Part shown: piece after piece, positions 11,010-21,600 of the stretch
Layout of the letters: each line of letters starts with the position of its first letter
How positions within the stretch are numbered: position 1 is the first letter of the stretch
Assembly (NCBI RefSeq): GCF_022539665.2
Contig: NC_081339.1
Span: forward strand, 124,001 to 188,000
DNA length: 64,000 nucleotides
From: Daphnia carinata
Taxonomy: Eukaryota; Arthropoda; Branchiopoda; Diplostraca; Daphniidae
Reading direction: 5' to 3'
Translations under genes and position numbers: made by a program
Notes under the pieces: model-generated
Database searches by the model: none
The model's input: the letters and a program-made list of their open reading frames with translations, nothing else
Told to the model about the DNA's origin: nothing

Positions 11010-11360
11010 TCAAAAATTGATACAAAAGATTACACGTCTTCTTCTTAGTGCTATGACTAATCTGGCATCATCATTAGTATTGAGAAACAAATGCGTGTCT
11101 GTGAGAAAAATGCCATAGCCTGCACCAAGAAAGCCAGATGAACTAAATGGGGATAACTGAAATAAGCTTTTCTGTTAAATTCAAGATCGTTACGAGGTAG
11201 GGCGAAACAACTACAGATGTATTCTTCAATGATCCAATCACCTGTGTTCCATAGGATAATCCCACTGTCCCTATAACATAAAGAAAATGAAATTTCGGTC
11301 ACGTGATTTTCAATGCCAATAAATACGGTGATATGCCTCAATATATAGTCAACCAATGAA
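11010..11360 (-). pseudogene. possible decayed gene fragment, minus strand
   Basis: Exon-like pieces on the minus strand: a short piece after a TTATGTTATAG acceptor (encoding TVGLSYGTQ, then a GT donor) and a second after a TTATTTCAG acceptor, encoding LSPFSSSGFLGAGYGIFLTD and further residues. The two join in frame across an intron of about 100 nt. I do not recognise the family, and no start or full exon set is visible. It could be chance. Confidence 0.25.
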
Positions 11361-11898
11361 CTGAACTGTTAAATGGATGGCCTGGCCTGAATCAAGTTGC
11401 TCATGTGATTGTAAAAGATGCTGGATATAATTGGATTGTGCTGGATAAATGACCGTGTACTGCTTCACCCAAACCTTCTGTTATGTTTAGCGACATGTTC
11501 CAGAATTGGCATGAGCTCAGTCAACCCTCTCTTAAACTTTGAACATTGAGACTTATCGTCTTGCAGACGCGTTATGTGATCTAAGGCCATACCTAGCGGG
11601 AAAAGTCAATATAGAAGAAAATAATTTCCATGCAAACAACAATATTAGCAAGGATATCCAATTACCGAGAACCATCACTTTGACAATGACATCGTCTTTG
11701 GAAGTGGAATTTAATAAAATATTGTTCGTCCTGTTTGAAAATCGCGGTTCCCAACGAAAAGAGGCGCTGAAATTTAATATGCGGCTCGTTACATTCGAGT
11801 CCTTCAGTGCTGCAGCTCGGTATACCGAAATGCGCGGTGTAGTACTCCGGGTGCCTTCGTTGTGTACTATTTGGGAGCATCGGTGTAGTAGCGTAGAG
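11361..11898. other. intergenic, overlapping open frames without assignable product
   Basis: Open frames occur on both strands between 11539 and 11950, but neither shows a family motif or codon-like regularity that would choose between them. Confidence 0.3.
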
Positions 11899-11900
11899 TA

Positions 11901-12305
11901 GGGGAGGTAGGGCGCAATTGGAACACGCGGCAATTGAAAAAAAAATTCTACCACTTCAAGTATGTAAGAGATTCAGTTTAAAAATTTTGAGGTAACGGGA
12001 ATTAGGGTTTTACATTTTTAGAAAAAATTGGAGGCTTTAGACTCTAAAAGTTTTCCAGCTATCCCAGAAAGTTGTTTTTTGACTGTCCATTTCTAGTTTT
12101 TGCCCAGACAATTGTTTCGTTTTCACACCTAAAACGATGGAGGGAATCATTAAAAAAGGTCTTGAATCATTCTTCGTTCATTACGCAATAAATTGATAAC
12201 ATTAACTTTTTCCTAGCTAAATTTTATCCCCTATAAACATTAAAACTCCGTGAAGACCCATGATTGGGGCAATTGGAACACGTTGTTCCAATTGCGACCC
12301 TTCCG
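11901..12305. mobile_element. second miniature transposon family, about 0.4 kb
   Basis: The left end GGGGAGGTAGGGCGCAATTG follows TA at 11899-11900. The right end around 12283-12305 carries the inverted 'gttccaattgcg...cc', partly eroded. The same left end occurs at 28369 inside the SecA-like locus, also directly after TA. Internal blocks ('acgggaattagggtt', 'tttttcctagctaaatttta') recur in inverted orientation at 33500-33640. No coding capacity. Confidence 0.65.
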
Positions 12306-12375
12306 TATGCGCGTCTCCCTTACTGTAGTCTGGCAACGGTGTTCGCTACGCAGCGTATTAGCCAACTTGGTCTCC

Positions 12376-12432
12376 GTCACCTAGGCCAACTGTTTGGCTC
12401 TTGCATTGAGCCAGACAGTTGGCTTAGGTGAC
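12376..12432. repeat. 25-bp hairpin with 7-nt loop
   Basis: The arm at 12376-12400 and its reverse complement at 12408-12432 differ at only two of 25 positions and are separated by TTGCATT. Transcribed from either strand it would form a long stable stem, like a small-RNA precursor or a minimal palindromic transposon. There is no evidence of expression. Confidence 0.65.
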
Positions 12433-12625
12433 GGGTTTTTCGAAGTCTCTTCTAACTGATGCCCTTATTCCTGTTGAGCGCAATTGCCTGTATGTCGGCT
12501 TTGACATTTGAATTTCGTCTGCTTAAGTGACGCTTCAGTGATTTGTTTTGACATTTGGACATTTAAGTGACATTTTTAATTTCGTAGCAGTGAAACCCAA
12601 GAGAAGTAATCGTGTAATTTTCAAA

Positions 12626-12820
12626 ATGGAATCTAAAATCAGGAAGCGAGTCGTAGTATGGGAGGAAAGAGGACCGAAAAAGTGTAGAAAAAAATATATA
12701 AAACAACAGATCCCAAGCAAATCGACTGGGCTTCGAGTTAAAAAGCTATTTGTGATCGATAACGTCAGGTGCAAACAGCCTTCGGTCGACACTATATCAA
12801 GTATAACTAACACTAACTAA
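12626..12820 (+). CDS. short basic hypothetical protein
   Basis: ATG at 12626 opens a 64-residue frame rich in Lys and Arg (starts MESKIRKRVVVWEERGPKK), ending in a Ser/Thr/Asn tail. No known domain. It directly precedes a tandem duplication that also carries short frames, so it may be the first exon of a larger or decayed gene. No convincing splice partner was found. Confidence 0.25.
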   Translation: MESKIRKRVVVWEERGPKKCRKKYIKQQIPSKSTGLRVKKLFVIDNVRCKQPSVDTISSITNTN

Positions 12821-12830
12821 CACTACTTAT

Positions 12831-13320
12831 CAACCCATTTTTAAAGTAACGTTTGGTTATTTTCAATAGGTAACATGTCTGCGATGGAATACCCAGGCAC
12901 TTCAAGTGTTTTCCAATCTGATGCTGGACCTGCTGCGAATACAGATATCCTTTGTCCGTTTGTTGAGGACTAAGTAAAAAATTATCAATGATTGCAATTC
13001 TCTCACAAATTCTCGTTTTAGATAACACAGATCTACTCGCTGTCCTACAAAGAAGCCGAACAAGAAATCACAATTCAAGTCAACTCATTTTTAAAGTAAT
13101 GTTTGGTTTTGTTTTAAATATGTAACATTGCTGATGCGATGGAACAACCAGGCACTTCAAGTGCTTTCCAATCTGACACTGGACCTGCCTAGAGTACTGG
13201 TAACCCGTAACCGAGACTGTTTGTTCAGGACTGTAAGTAAAAAATTGTCAATGATTACAATTCCCTCACTAATTCTCGTTTTGTATAACACAGATGTACT
13301 AGCTGTCGTACGTAAGAACT
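12831..13320 (+). repeat. tandem duplication, two units of about 248 bp
   Basis: Unit 1 starts at about 12831 and unit 2 at about 13079. Both contain 'atttttaaagtaa', 'ccaggcacttcaagtg', 'ttccaatctga', 'ggacctgc', 'gtaaaaaatt' and 'ctcgttt', in the same order with scattered substitutions. Each includes a short frame with a P-G-T-S-S motif, suggesting a duplicated exon of an unrecognised gene. Confidence 0.7.
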
Positions 13321-13693
13321 AATGAAGCATTCTTATGTGGAGACATAATAAGCCATGATACTTGATAGCTGGACCTTATTTCAAGAACAGAAGAAAAGTC
13401 CCAAAGGTAGATCATTATTTTATGGAATGCACTGTATTGTTTAATGTTTTTAATATTGGTTTACAAGGGTAAACGAGATGCTTGTGCATTATGAGGTAGG
13501 TTTTCTGTTTTTAAAGATTAATAAAAGATCTAAAAATCTTTGAATCATTCATCTTTTATTTCTGGATTTTATCCTCTGGGTAACAACAAAGTTTAGAATT
13601 ACATTCATTGAGGTAAATTATAATTTCTTGAGTCCTGGTGCCGGGGCCACTTTGGAGATAAAGGGTATAAGGACCTAAATATTTAGTTGTTCT
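13321..13693. other. intergenic, no gene seen
   Basis: Includes the likely 3' untranslated region of the following minus-strand gene; AT-rich, no other feature. Confidence 0.4.
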
Positions 13694-14735
13694 TCAGGCA
13701 TTCTTTTTGCTTAAAACATGGAAAGTTAACTGTTTTACCTCGCTATTCTTTAATTTCATAAAAGTCCCCTGAGCCGTTTTAACAAGAACACCTTGGGGCG
13801 CCTTCGCCGATGGAATTAGGGAGATTGGCGGTGATGTAACCGATGGCGAAGAAGCTGGACCATTAACTCCCACAGCAACCGGACGTTTCGTTACTTTACT
13901 TTGAGATGTATCGCGGCTCGGCGGTGAAGAGATAACAACTGTTTGCGACGTAGCAGGTATTTGCAAACAAAATTTCCAGAAGTGATTGCGCAGAAGATAG
14001 CGGAAGCTCTCTTGTCTCAATGGAACCATTATTGGTAACAGGTGCATTGGCAGGTAAGGAATTTGGGCCCTGCGCTCTTACTGTTGAGATAAAAATTGTT
14101 ATCAGGTAAATATTTGGACAGAAGCATAAAGTATAATACTTACTCTTTTGTTGATCATCTACCAACTTCTGCCATTGGTCAGAAAGACAATTGCCAACTC
14201 TGTTTTTTAAAAACTGTTTGGCCAGTGGCCCAAATGACTTAACGGTGGAAGACCACACTTTGTCATTAGGAGATGCAGCCAGCAAAATATATTGACCGTT
14301 GAAATCCTGTGCCAATGATGCAAGCTGTGAAAAAATAATGTTAAAATAAAATACCCTAGTTTTACTATTGTCAACATGAATCTTACCCTCTCAGTAACTC
14401 GGTCCATCCTGTTGTTCTTGGTTCGTGTCCTGCCCTGTATTGTCTTGCAATGCAGTGCACGTTTAGTGGTATTGTGATTAGCCTAAGCAGAAAATGTATA
14501 ATAATGCAATATAAAAGGTTAAGGTGTAATTTGAGATACTTGCTTTAACAAATTCAAGGTTTTTCAATGCTGTGGACTGCCTCAACCTTTTCACTTTTTG
14601 GTTGTTTGCACAAGATGTCTCAGTGATTAATAAAACTTCTTCCAACTCACTTGTTTTTTCCTTTTCTTCGCTTGAATTTGAATGTAAAATTATGTTTTCC
14701 ATCTCAGAGCTCGATGAATTTGATAGATCTTCCAT
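13694..14735 (-). CDS. hypothetical protein, four exons, 235 residues
   Basis: Exons on the minus strand are 14550-14735, 14387-14482, 14144-14324 and 13694-13938. All introns are GT-AG (67, 62 and 205 nt) and the phases agree, giving 235 residues. Exon 1 is acidic and Ser-rich (starts MEDLSNSSSSEMENIILHSN), exon 2 is basic, exon 3 contains LAQDFNGQYILLAASPNDK and VWSSTVKSFGPLAKQFLKN, and exon 4 is Ser/Pro-rich and ends in HVLSKKNA. No family is recognised; a nuclear or DNA-binding role is conceivable from composition only. The donor of exon 1 is weak and an alternative exon 4 start exists, so the splice model is tentative. A Gypsy-type LTR begins 34 bp upstream of the ATG in opposite orientation. 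Confidence 0.55.
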
Positions 14736-15016
14736 GGCAGTGTTAATGCTATTGTAAGGACTCCCGATAAACTTTAAAGTTAAATAAGTTAGTTAGATTA
14801 TGTGTTCTATTGCTCATGTTGCGGTTGCCCCCCCCCACTTGACTCTTTCGCCTCTTGTTTCGTTTTTTATTACCCTTTCTTCGCATAACGTGGGGTCAAC
14901 GACAAGACATAAATCACTCGACCTCGCGTTTCGCGTAACATTCTGGCTCTGTTGCGATGACCCCACGCAAACTTAGCGTTCCCACGCCAAGTTGGCGTCA
15001 TCAAGCCCAAGTGTGG

Positions 15017-15023
15017 TATAAAA
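15017..15023 (+). promoter_or_regulatory. LTR promoter TATA box
   Basis: TATAAAA in the 5' LTR; the equivalent in the 3' LTR is 25607-25613. An AATAAA follows about 100 bp downstream in both, the usual U3-R arrangement. Confidence 0.6.
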
Positions 15024-15261
15024 CCCACGCCTGAGATGTGCCTCGAGAGAGTCTTTTTGTAACGCGTACCATTCAGTTTCTTATCTAAGTGTTTGTGTAT
15101 CTTTCAACGTTACGCCGAAATAAACTTGATTCAACACTCCACAACTGTCGTACTCTCCTGGTCATATCCTCAACATCCCAAGCCGAGACGCCGCTTCCCG
15201 TTCTGCCGTGACCGCCACCAGCTCTCTCCGACGCCACAGCATCCTCAACCCTTCGGTAACC

Positions 15262-15484
15262 ATGGATCCGATGTAAGTATCATCACACTCCCACCCTTCT
15301 CTCTCTCCTACCGTTGTTCTCTTCATATCCGTGCAGCCGACGTGACTGGCTGACGGATCCTAACAAATATAACTGTGTACCACGCACAATGACCAGAATA
15401 TTAGATAAAGATATTAACCTGACCGTTGTCAGTATTGTTTTTATTGTTGTGTGTGTCGTAATCACCCAGTTGCGTCAGACGTGA
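15262..15484 (+). CDS. spliced LTR-borne microprotein with one membrane helix
   Basis: ATG at 15262, a GTAAGT donor at 15273, a pyrimidine-rich stretch and a GTGCAG acceptor ending at 15336 define a 64-nt intron. Splicing joins 15262-15272 to 15337-15484 and opens a 52-codon frame with a basic, polar N-terminal half and a C-terminal hydrophobic run (LTVVSIVFIVVCVVIT) long enough to span a membrane. The 3' LTR keeps the same ATG, intron length and splice sites (25888-25962) but has a premature TAA at 26033-26035. An alternative role is that the donor feeds a subgenomic env mRNA, as in other env-bearing Gypsy elements. Function is unknown; splicing is inferred from sequence. Confidence 0.4.
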
Positions 15485-15505
15485 CTGGGTCTCGATTATT
15501 GCATG

Positions 15506-15526
15506 TGGTGGCAGTGAAGTCGAACC
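15506..15526 (+). promoter_or_regulatory. candidate primer binding site of the Gypsy-type element
   Basis: A TGG-led stretch starts two nt after the LTR end, where minus-strand priming should begin. Its complement ends ...CACTGCCACCA, like the 3' end of a Leu-type tRNA, but I cannot fix the tRNA identity. Confidence 0.35.
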
Positions 15527-15759
15527 GTGACGTCGCCGCTCGAGAACCGACGAGCCCGCTACCAACGATCTGCCCTTTCGGAACGTACCACGAACGTTAC
15601 ACGCTGCACGCGACGCTAAAGTCGAAACGTGCGGTGGGTATCGGACGTTAAACGTGACTGAACGCGCGGGTCGTTTAAATTGCAATTCCCTACCCCTACC
15701 CATGTCCCTACTGTCAACGAACATACAACCAAGGCATCCGCAACACAACACGTAAGACC

Positions 15760-16045
15760 CACACGCGCACTCCCGAAGACTCACGACGACTTCCGCCGAC
15801 TCCCGAAGCCACATTTACTCACGCAGACTCCCGAAGCCATATTTACTCACGCGCACTCCCGAAGACTCACGGCGACGCCCGCCGACTCCCGAAGATCACA
15901 CTGACTCCCGAAGATTCATGGCGACTCCCGCCGACTCCCGAAGCCACATCTACTCACGCTGACCCCTTAGACTCCCGCCGATTGCCGGAGCCACGATTAC
16001 TCACGCTGACCCCCGAAGGCTCATACATCCTCACGCCGCCTCCCG
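15760..16045 (+). repeat. leader minisatellite of 'gactcccgaag' units
   Basis: About a dozen imperfect copies of a word like 'actcccgaag' alternate with 'ccacatttactcacg' and 'actcacggcgacgcccgcc' words between the primer site and gag. The array is GC-rich and unlike the rest of the window. Position in the untranslated leader suggests a packaging or translation role, but that is inference. Confidence 0.75.
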
Positions 16046-16114
16046 TAAGGAAAATCCCGCTGACTGCAATAGGAATCTCAACTGCCGAACCACTCCTCTA
16101 CAACATCCGAAGAT

Positions 16115-18587
16115 ATGTCAAAAGGAGGGTCGAACTTCGAGAAAAGGATTCCGCTCTTCATACGCTGGGGAAAGTCCCTCCGTCAAACCTTCCCTTCCTT
16201 TAGGAGAGGAACAGGGCCGAATCAATCCGCTTCTGACCAACAATACATCGAAGACCAACTAAAGAAGTTCGTCGCAAGCTGCAAAGAAACGCAACCGGAC
16301 GCGGCCTACTTCACCGCAGAAGAAATACAGGAGCACGCTAACGACGCCGAGTGGGAACGCCTGGGAGCCCGGCCCAAAACTCCACACCCACAGCCGTCCG
16401 CGCCCACCCAACAGTCCAACTTCCCCGAAGACCGCGCCGGGGAAGAAACCCTGAGTATCTAGAGAAAGAATAGACTATTGGACGCCGCGCGACCTCTGCT
16501 GAAAGACGCGTCGGACACCGAGGAAGAGCGAAGAGAATTGCTACGTCAGGCAATCACTCTCCTGCAAGAGGAAGATCCTTCCCTGTTACCAAGCGACGCC
16601 CCGAGGGCTTCTTTTTATAGCCAATATTGGAACACACTTATAGAAAACGTACCAGAAGAGGAAATCATTTTCGAGCTTCAGCATCACTTGGAAGCCAATC
16701 ATCGAAGACAGTTGGACCCTGAACAGACAAGAGTTGCATTAATAGCCCTACTAGAGCTCCACCCACACTTAGCTACCCCCGCCCAAGTGTTCGATTTCCT
16801 AGACCTGCGGACAGGGTATACACCCATTCGACCAGGGTCGTACGACAGCAACAGCCTCTCCACGGACTCAGGGAACGACGTCCCCCCACCCCCCATCAGG
16901 ACGAGCCCGCAACAACCTCCCAAACGTAGCCGAAGGGAAATTGGTCGACATTTCGGAAGCCGACTCCCCCGGAACCGACTCCCAAGGAACGTTGTACCAC
17001 AACATCGAACCGCTAACGCGCGGACAAGCGAGTCACATAACGAAACCAATCGCCTCTAACCTCGTAGGAGAAAATACCGTTCCCCCCACGTCCACAAGCA
17101 CCCCTATTTTATCCCCCATTATGCAACATCACCACGCCCTACACCCAACCCCCGTTAACGCCCTGGCCGACCCTTCATCGGTAAAGACGCCGTCCAACCG
17201 GAAGGTATCATTTACACCGATATTACCCACGTACAGCCCTACAATGGACTCACGGTCGACGGAACTCCAGGAAAATTTGGTGGATACGTGTGAGAAGGAG
17301 TTGACCTGACTTCTGGAAGCAGGCGTCGAAATCCACACTGCGGTCAACACCGCTTTATCCAGAACCCGAATAACACAAGGAAATTGCATCGCATCAGAGC
17401 AATCAACAACGAACGGGCATCTGAAACCACCCGGAGTCACATCCCTACCGGTACCACAGCCGAGACACAGTACCCTCTCCACTCAAGCCTCGACGTACGC
17501 ACTGAACAACAACCACCAGTCGTCAATCGCGCCCAGCCTAACCATCGAAGATAAAATTAGGTTAGCCCAGCAAGAGCAGGCCATGCAGGCGTTCAGTTCG
17601 GTAACAATCTATTGCGACAGGCAAAGGTCCGGTCGTTTCGACGATTGGGTGGCTCACCTCGAGGCCACCCTTGACTTGGGTAATTTTGAAGAGGCGAGGA
17701 AACTCCGCCTCATGCGGTCCAAACTCTACGGAGAAGCCGCCGAAGAATTTGATAATTTCAAACTGGACAACCCCATTCGTTCTCAGGAGTACGCAGCCGT
17801 TAAAGAAAGACTTCTTAAACTCTTTCACTCGACCGAGACAAGGTCGCAAAGAAGTGTAGAGTTTCACAATATGAGGCAAGAACCCGAAGAAAACATGCGA
17901 CGTTACGCCAACCGTATACGGAAAGCGTTCTACAAGGCTTATCCTATGGAAGGTGCCCTCGACGCCGCCACTGCAGCATCACGAGAGCAAATGATGATGG
18001 ACAGGTTCATCGAAGGTCTCCAATACGACCTCCAACCCAGGCTGAAACACAAGGAGTTTCATTCTTTCGAAACATTAATCGATAAAGCAGAGTTAGCAGC
18101 AATGGCAATTGAAGAAGGCCAAGCGAGGGTACGCATCCAGGCTGCGTATGCGTCCCCTAACATTCCAAGCAACCGTAACACCGATCTGGCAGGAGTATTG
18201 GAGGCTCTAGAAAAGCTTAACACGAAAATAGAAAGAAACGCCTCCGACCAGAATCTAGAGTTACAGCATCGATTGAGCAATTTGCAACGCCAGTTGACAC
18301 AACAACAACAAACAGCCAAATCACGAGACCCCATCGCATCGCAGCCCGAAGCTTTCAGGAGGACAGCGGTGTTGTGTGAGTTTCACAACACGTACGGAGG
18401 CCATACAACGGAGAATTGCATCGCCAGATACCTACAGCGAAACGACAAATGCAGCCGTTGCAACGAAATTGGGCATCGCCACAGCTTCTGCCCCATGATC
18501 AAAAACCCTCCACCCCCACCACCATCGCATACGGCAGAAGCGCCCTCAGCTCGACCGGACATTCTGCGGTCAAAGGCGGAAAACTAG
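16115..18587 (+). pseudogene. gag of the Gypsy-type element, two stops and one frameshift
   Basis: Structural polyprotein of the particle. It starts at ATG 16115 (MSKGGSNFEKR). An in-frame TAG at 16460-16462 and then a frame change near the paired C6 tracts at 16882-16894 lead into a second frame, which has a TGA at 17307-17309 and then stays open to 18587. From about 17583 the capsid-type region is clear (SGRFDDWVAHLEATLDLGNF, a major-homology-like R-R-Y-A-N-R-I-R-K-A). It ends with a CX2CX4HX4C zinc knuckle (about 18450-18491, C-S-R-C...H...C) preceded by a second Cys/His cluster. The total length is unusually long for a Gypsy gag because of a large N-terminal, Pro- and Ser-rich extension. 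Breaks indicate inactivation, or sequencing errors at the C tracts. Confidence 0.85.
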
Positions 18588-18634
18588 ACGCCACCGATCA
18601 GCTTGTTGGGCCCCTCGGTGGATACTCTAAGCCC

Positions 18635-21600
18635 CAACAATTCGTCAAGTCAGTATCCGACACCCCAGCAACCCAAGACTTAATCTGAACGTAGGAGACT
18701 GCTCATTCCGAGCACTAGTGGATAGCGGAGCAGGAAAGAGTCTCGTCAGCAGTACACTCTTCAACCAGCTCCTGAAGCAAGGAACCGATCTGGAACATTC
18801 AAAGGAGGTAGCCGTCGACCTCTTTGACATAAACAACAGGCCCCTGATCTGCCAGGGAACAGTAGTGTTAAACCTTCTCGTCGAGGACGAGAGGCCCCGT
18901 GAACCCTTCCAGCAAGAGTTCATCGTCGTTCAAGGAATTATGGAAGATTGCGTTCTAGGTTTAGACGCTCTTTACAAACATAAGTTCATAATCGACGGTC
19001 GTGAAAGGCGCGTCTACCGTGTGAAGGAGTCTGATCAACTCCAGACCGAAGACCAACCGACCATGATGGCGGCTCATCGAATAAAAGTACCTCCATCATC
19101 CGCATGCGTGGTGGAGAGCGAGAATAGTGACTTCAAGCTATCTCTCGACAATGCCTGTTTCTTCGTCAAAGACTTCCGTCTAGCCCCCGGACTCCGATTG
19201 GATCCCCTCGTCTCGACACCGTTGCAGAATGGATTGTTTCGCGTCGTGTTAATTAACGAGACCAACTGCACCATCAACCTGCCTCGCTACACCACCCTAG
19301 GGCACGAGACCGTCAAACCACGTACCTACGTGGCTTCTTGCTCCACCGAATCCCCCATTTTCCTCCCTGCCGTTCTCGAAGCCGCCCTTCCAGATGTCGA
19401 CGAAGACGTCAAGAACAGTTTGCGCAACCTGCTCTTGACGAATCAGCACATCTTTGCCTTCAAAACCAGCGATTTTGGCAACACAGGGTTAGTAAAACAT
19501 GGGATCGACACACAAGGCCAGGGACCCATTCGCCAGAGGCCTTACCGGGCATCACCCCGTCAAAAGGAAGTTTCGAAGAAGATCATCGAAGAGTTACTGG
19601 AGAACGACATCATACGACCGTCACTCTCTCCTTGGGCCGCTCCAATTGTACTTGTAAAAAAAAAAGACAGGAGATGACCGACTATGCATAGACTACCGAA
19701 AACTGAATGCGGTTACGAAGAAAGACTCCTTCCCCTTACCTAGAATCGACGACGTACTAGACTTGCTACACGGCCAGAAATGCTTTTCCACCCTGGATTT
19801 AGCCTCCGGCTACTGGCAGATAGAGATGGAAGAAGCGTCAAAGGAGAAGACCGCCTTCATCGTGGAGAACAACCTGTACGAGTGGAACCGCCTCGCGTTC
19901 GGCCTTACCAATGCCCCAGGAACATTTCAAAGGCTAATGAACTTCGTTCTGCAGGAAGAGATCGGGAAGACCTGCCTTGTCTATCTAGACGACATCATCG
20001 TGTTTTCGAAATCCCACGAAGAACACATGGAGAACTTAAGCAAGATTTTCGCACTACTGGAAAAAGCCAACCTCAGGGTAAAACTGTCAAAGTGCAAATT
20101 CCTGGCTAATTCAGTGCAAGACTTGGGCCACGTCATTTCAGCGAACGGGGTAGCACCAGATCCAGCCAAAGTAGAAGTACTAGCTACTTACCGTAGACCC
20201 CAAACCGTAAAGGAATTGCAGTCCTTCTTAGGGCTGGCCTCCTATTATCGCCGGTTCATCAAAGGATTCTCCACTATAGCCCATCCACTACTATCGCAGA
20301 CAAAAGCAAGACCGCAAGACAAGATAGTGTGGGGTACAGAAGAAGAAAAGGCCTTCGAGTTCCTCAAGAACTGTCTGACGTCGGAGCCAATCCTGGCTTA
20401 CCCAGATTTTACGAAGGAGTTCCTTATATACACCGATGCCAGCGACTACGGGCTAGGTGCCGTCCTGTCCCAATTACATGAAGGGAAGGATCAGCCAATC
20501 GCTTATGCAAGTCGGCACCTGAACAAGGCCGAAGTGAACTACTCAACCATCGAAAAGGAAGGTGCGGCAGTAATTTTTGGGATAAAACGCTTCCGCCACT
20601 ATCTTCAAGATGAGCCGTTCGTCATCATCAGCGACCACCGACCATTACAATGGTTACAAACCTTCAAAGACGAAACCGGCCGACTCGGAAGATGGGCCAT
20701 AATGTTGGTTAACCTCCAGTACTCGATCAAGTATCGTCCTGGTAGAGTACACGAGAACGCTGACTTCTTATCGCGGATCCCCGTCAACGCGGTTCAAACC
20801 TTCCCGAAAACAGACGACGCCATGCTGATCGAGCAACAAAAGGACGCCCTCTGCAACGACATCAAGAACTACCTAGAAGACGGGGCCCTCAGTGAAGAAA
20901 ACAACACTCAGATCTGGGTGAAAGAAATCGACCTATACTCGATCTCCAGCGGCGTGCTGTTCCGCCGGAACGAACCAACATCCAAAAAGAGGCGACCCTT
21001 CGCCCAACAACAAGTGGTAGTCCCCTTAAGCTTAAGGAAACCTCTACTACAAGAGTACCACGACTCCCCAATCTCGGGCCACTTAGCCTACCAAAGGACC
21101 GTCCTACGGCTGCGGGATAAGTATTACTGGCCGACGATGCTCTCTGACGTCAAAGAGTATTGTCTGACTTGTGAATCCTGCGCCCTACAACGACGATCCA
21201 GTCTACGAGCCTTCCTGAACCCGCTAGACCTTGCGTCGAGACCATTCGAGGTACTGGGAATGGATTTCCTAGGGCCCATCCAGCCTCACTCTCTGCAAGG
21301 GAACAACCACATCCTCGTCATCACCGACTATTTCACAAAATGGGTGGAAGTCATCCCTCTACCAGACCAAACTGCCCTGACAACGAGTAAGGCCCTGATG
21401 GACAAAATCATTTTATACCACGGCCCCCCAAGAGCAATTATAACCGACCGAGGATCAAACTTCACCTCCGAACTCTTCTCGTCGTTGTGTAACAAACTAC
21501 AGGTCAAGCATCTGAAAACAACCGCTTACCACCCCCAGACTAACGGCCTCACGGAGAGGTTCAACAGAACGGTCGTAGAAATGTTACGGAAGTACATGGA

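Larger units (their letters stand above)
14770..15503 (+). repeat. 5' LTR of the Gypsy-type element
   Basis: Direct repeat of 25359-26129, beginning 'aactttaaagtt' and ending 'cgattattgca'. It holds a TATA box (15017-15023), a polyadenylation signal AATAAA (15119-15124), a C tract near 14828 and the intron-like segment 15273-15336. It lacks a segment of about 40 bp that is present in the 3' copy after 'cttgtaac'. Confidence 0.9.

Noticed and set aside
13896..14143. Alternative exon 4 of the four-exon gene, ending in EPRYISK
   Set aside because: It would use an acceptor at about 14081, but the downstream Ser/Pro-rich frame (13694-13938) also joins in phase and is longer. Kept only as an alternative.
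15760..16045. CRISPR-like array
   Set aside because: The spacers between the 'actcccgaag' words are themselves repeated and of irregular length, and the array lies in a retrotransposon leader of a eukaryote.
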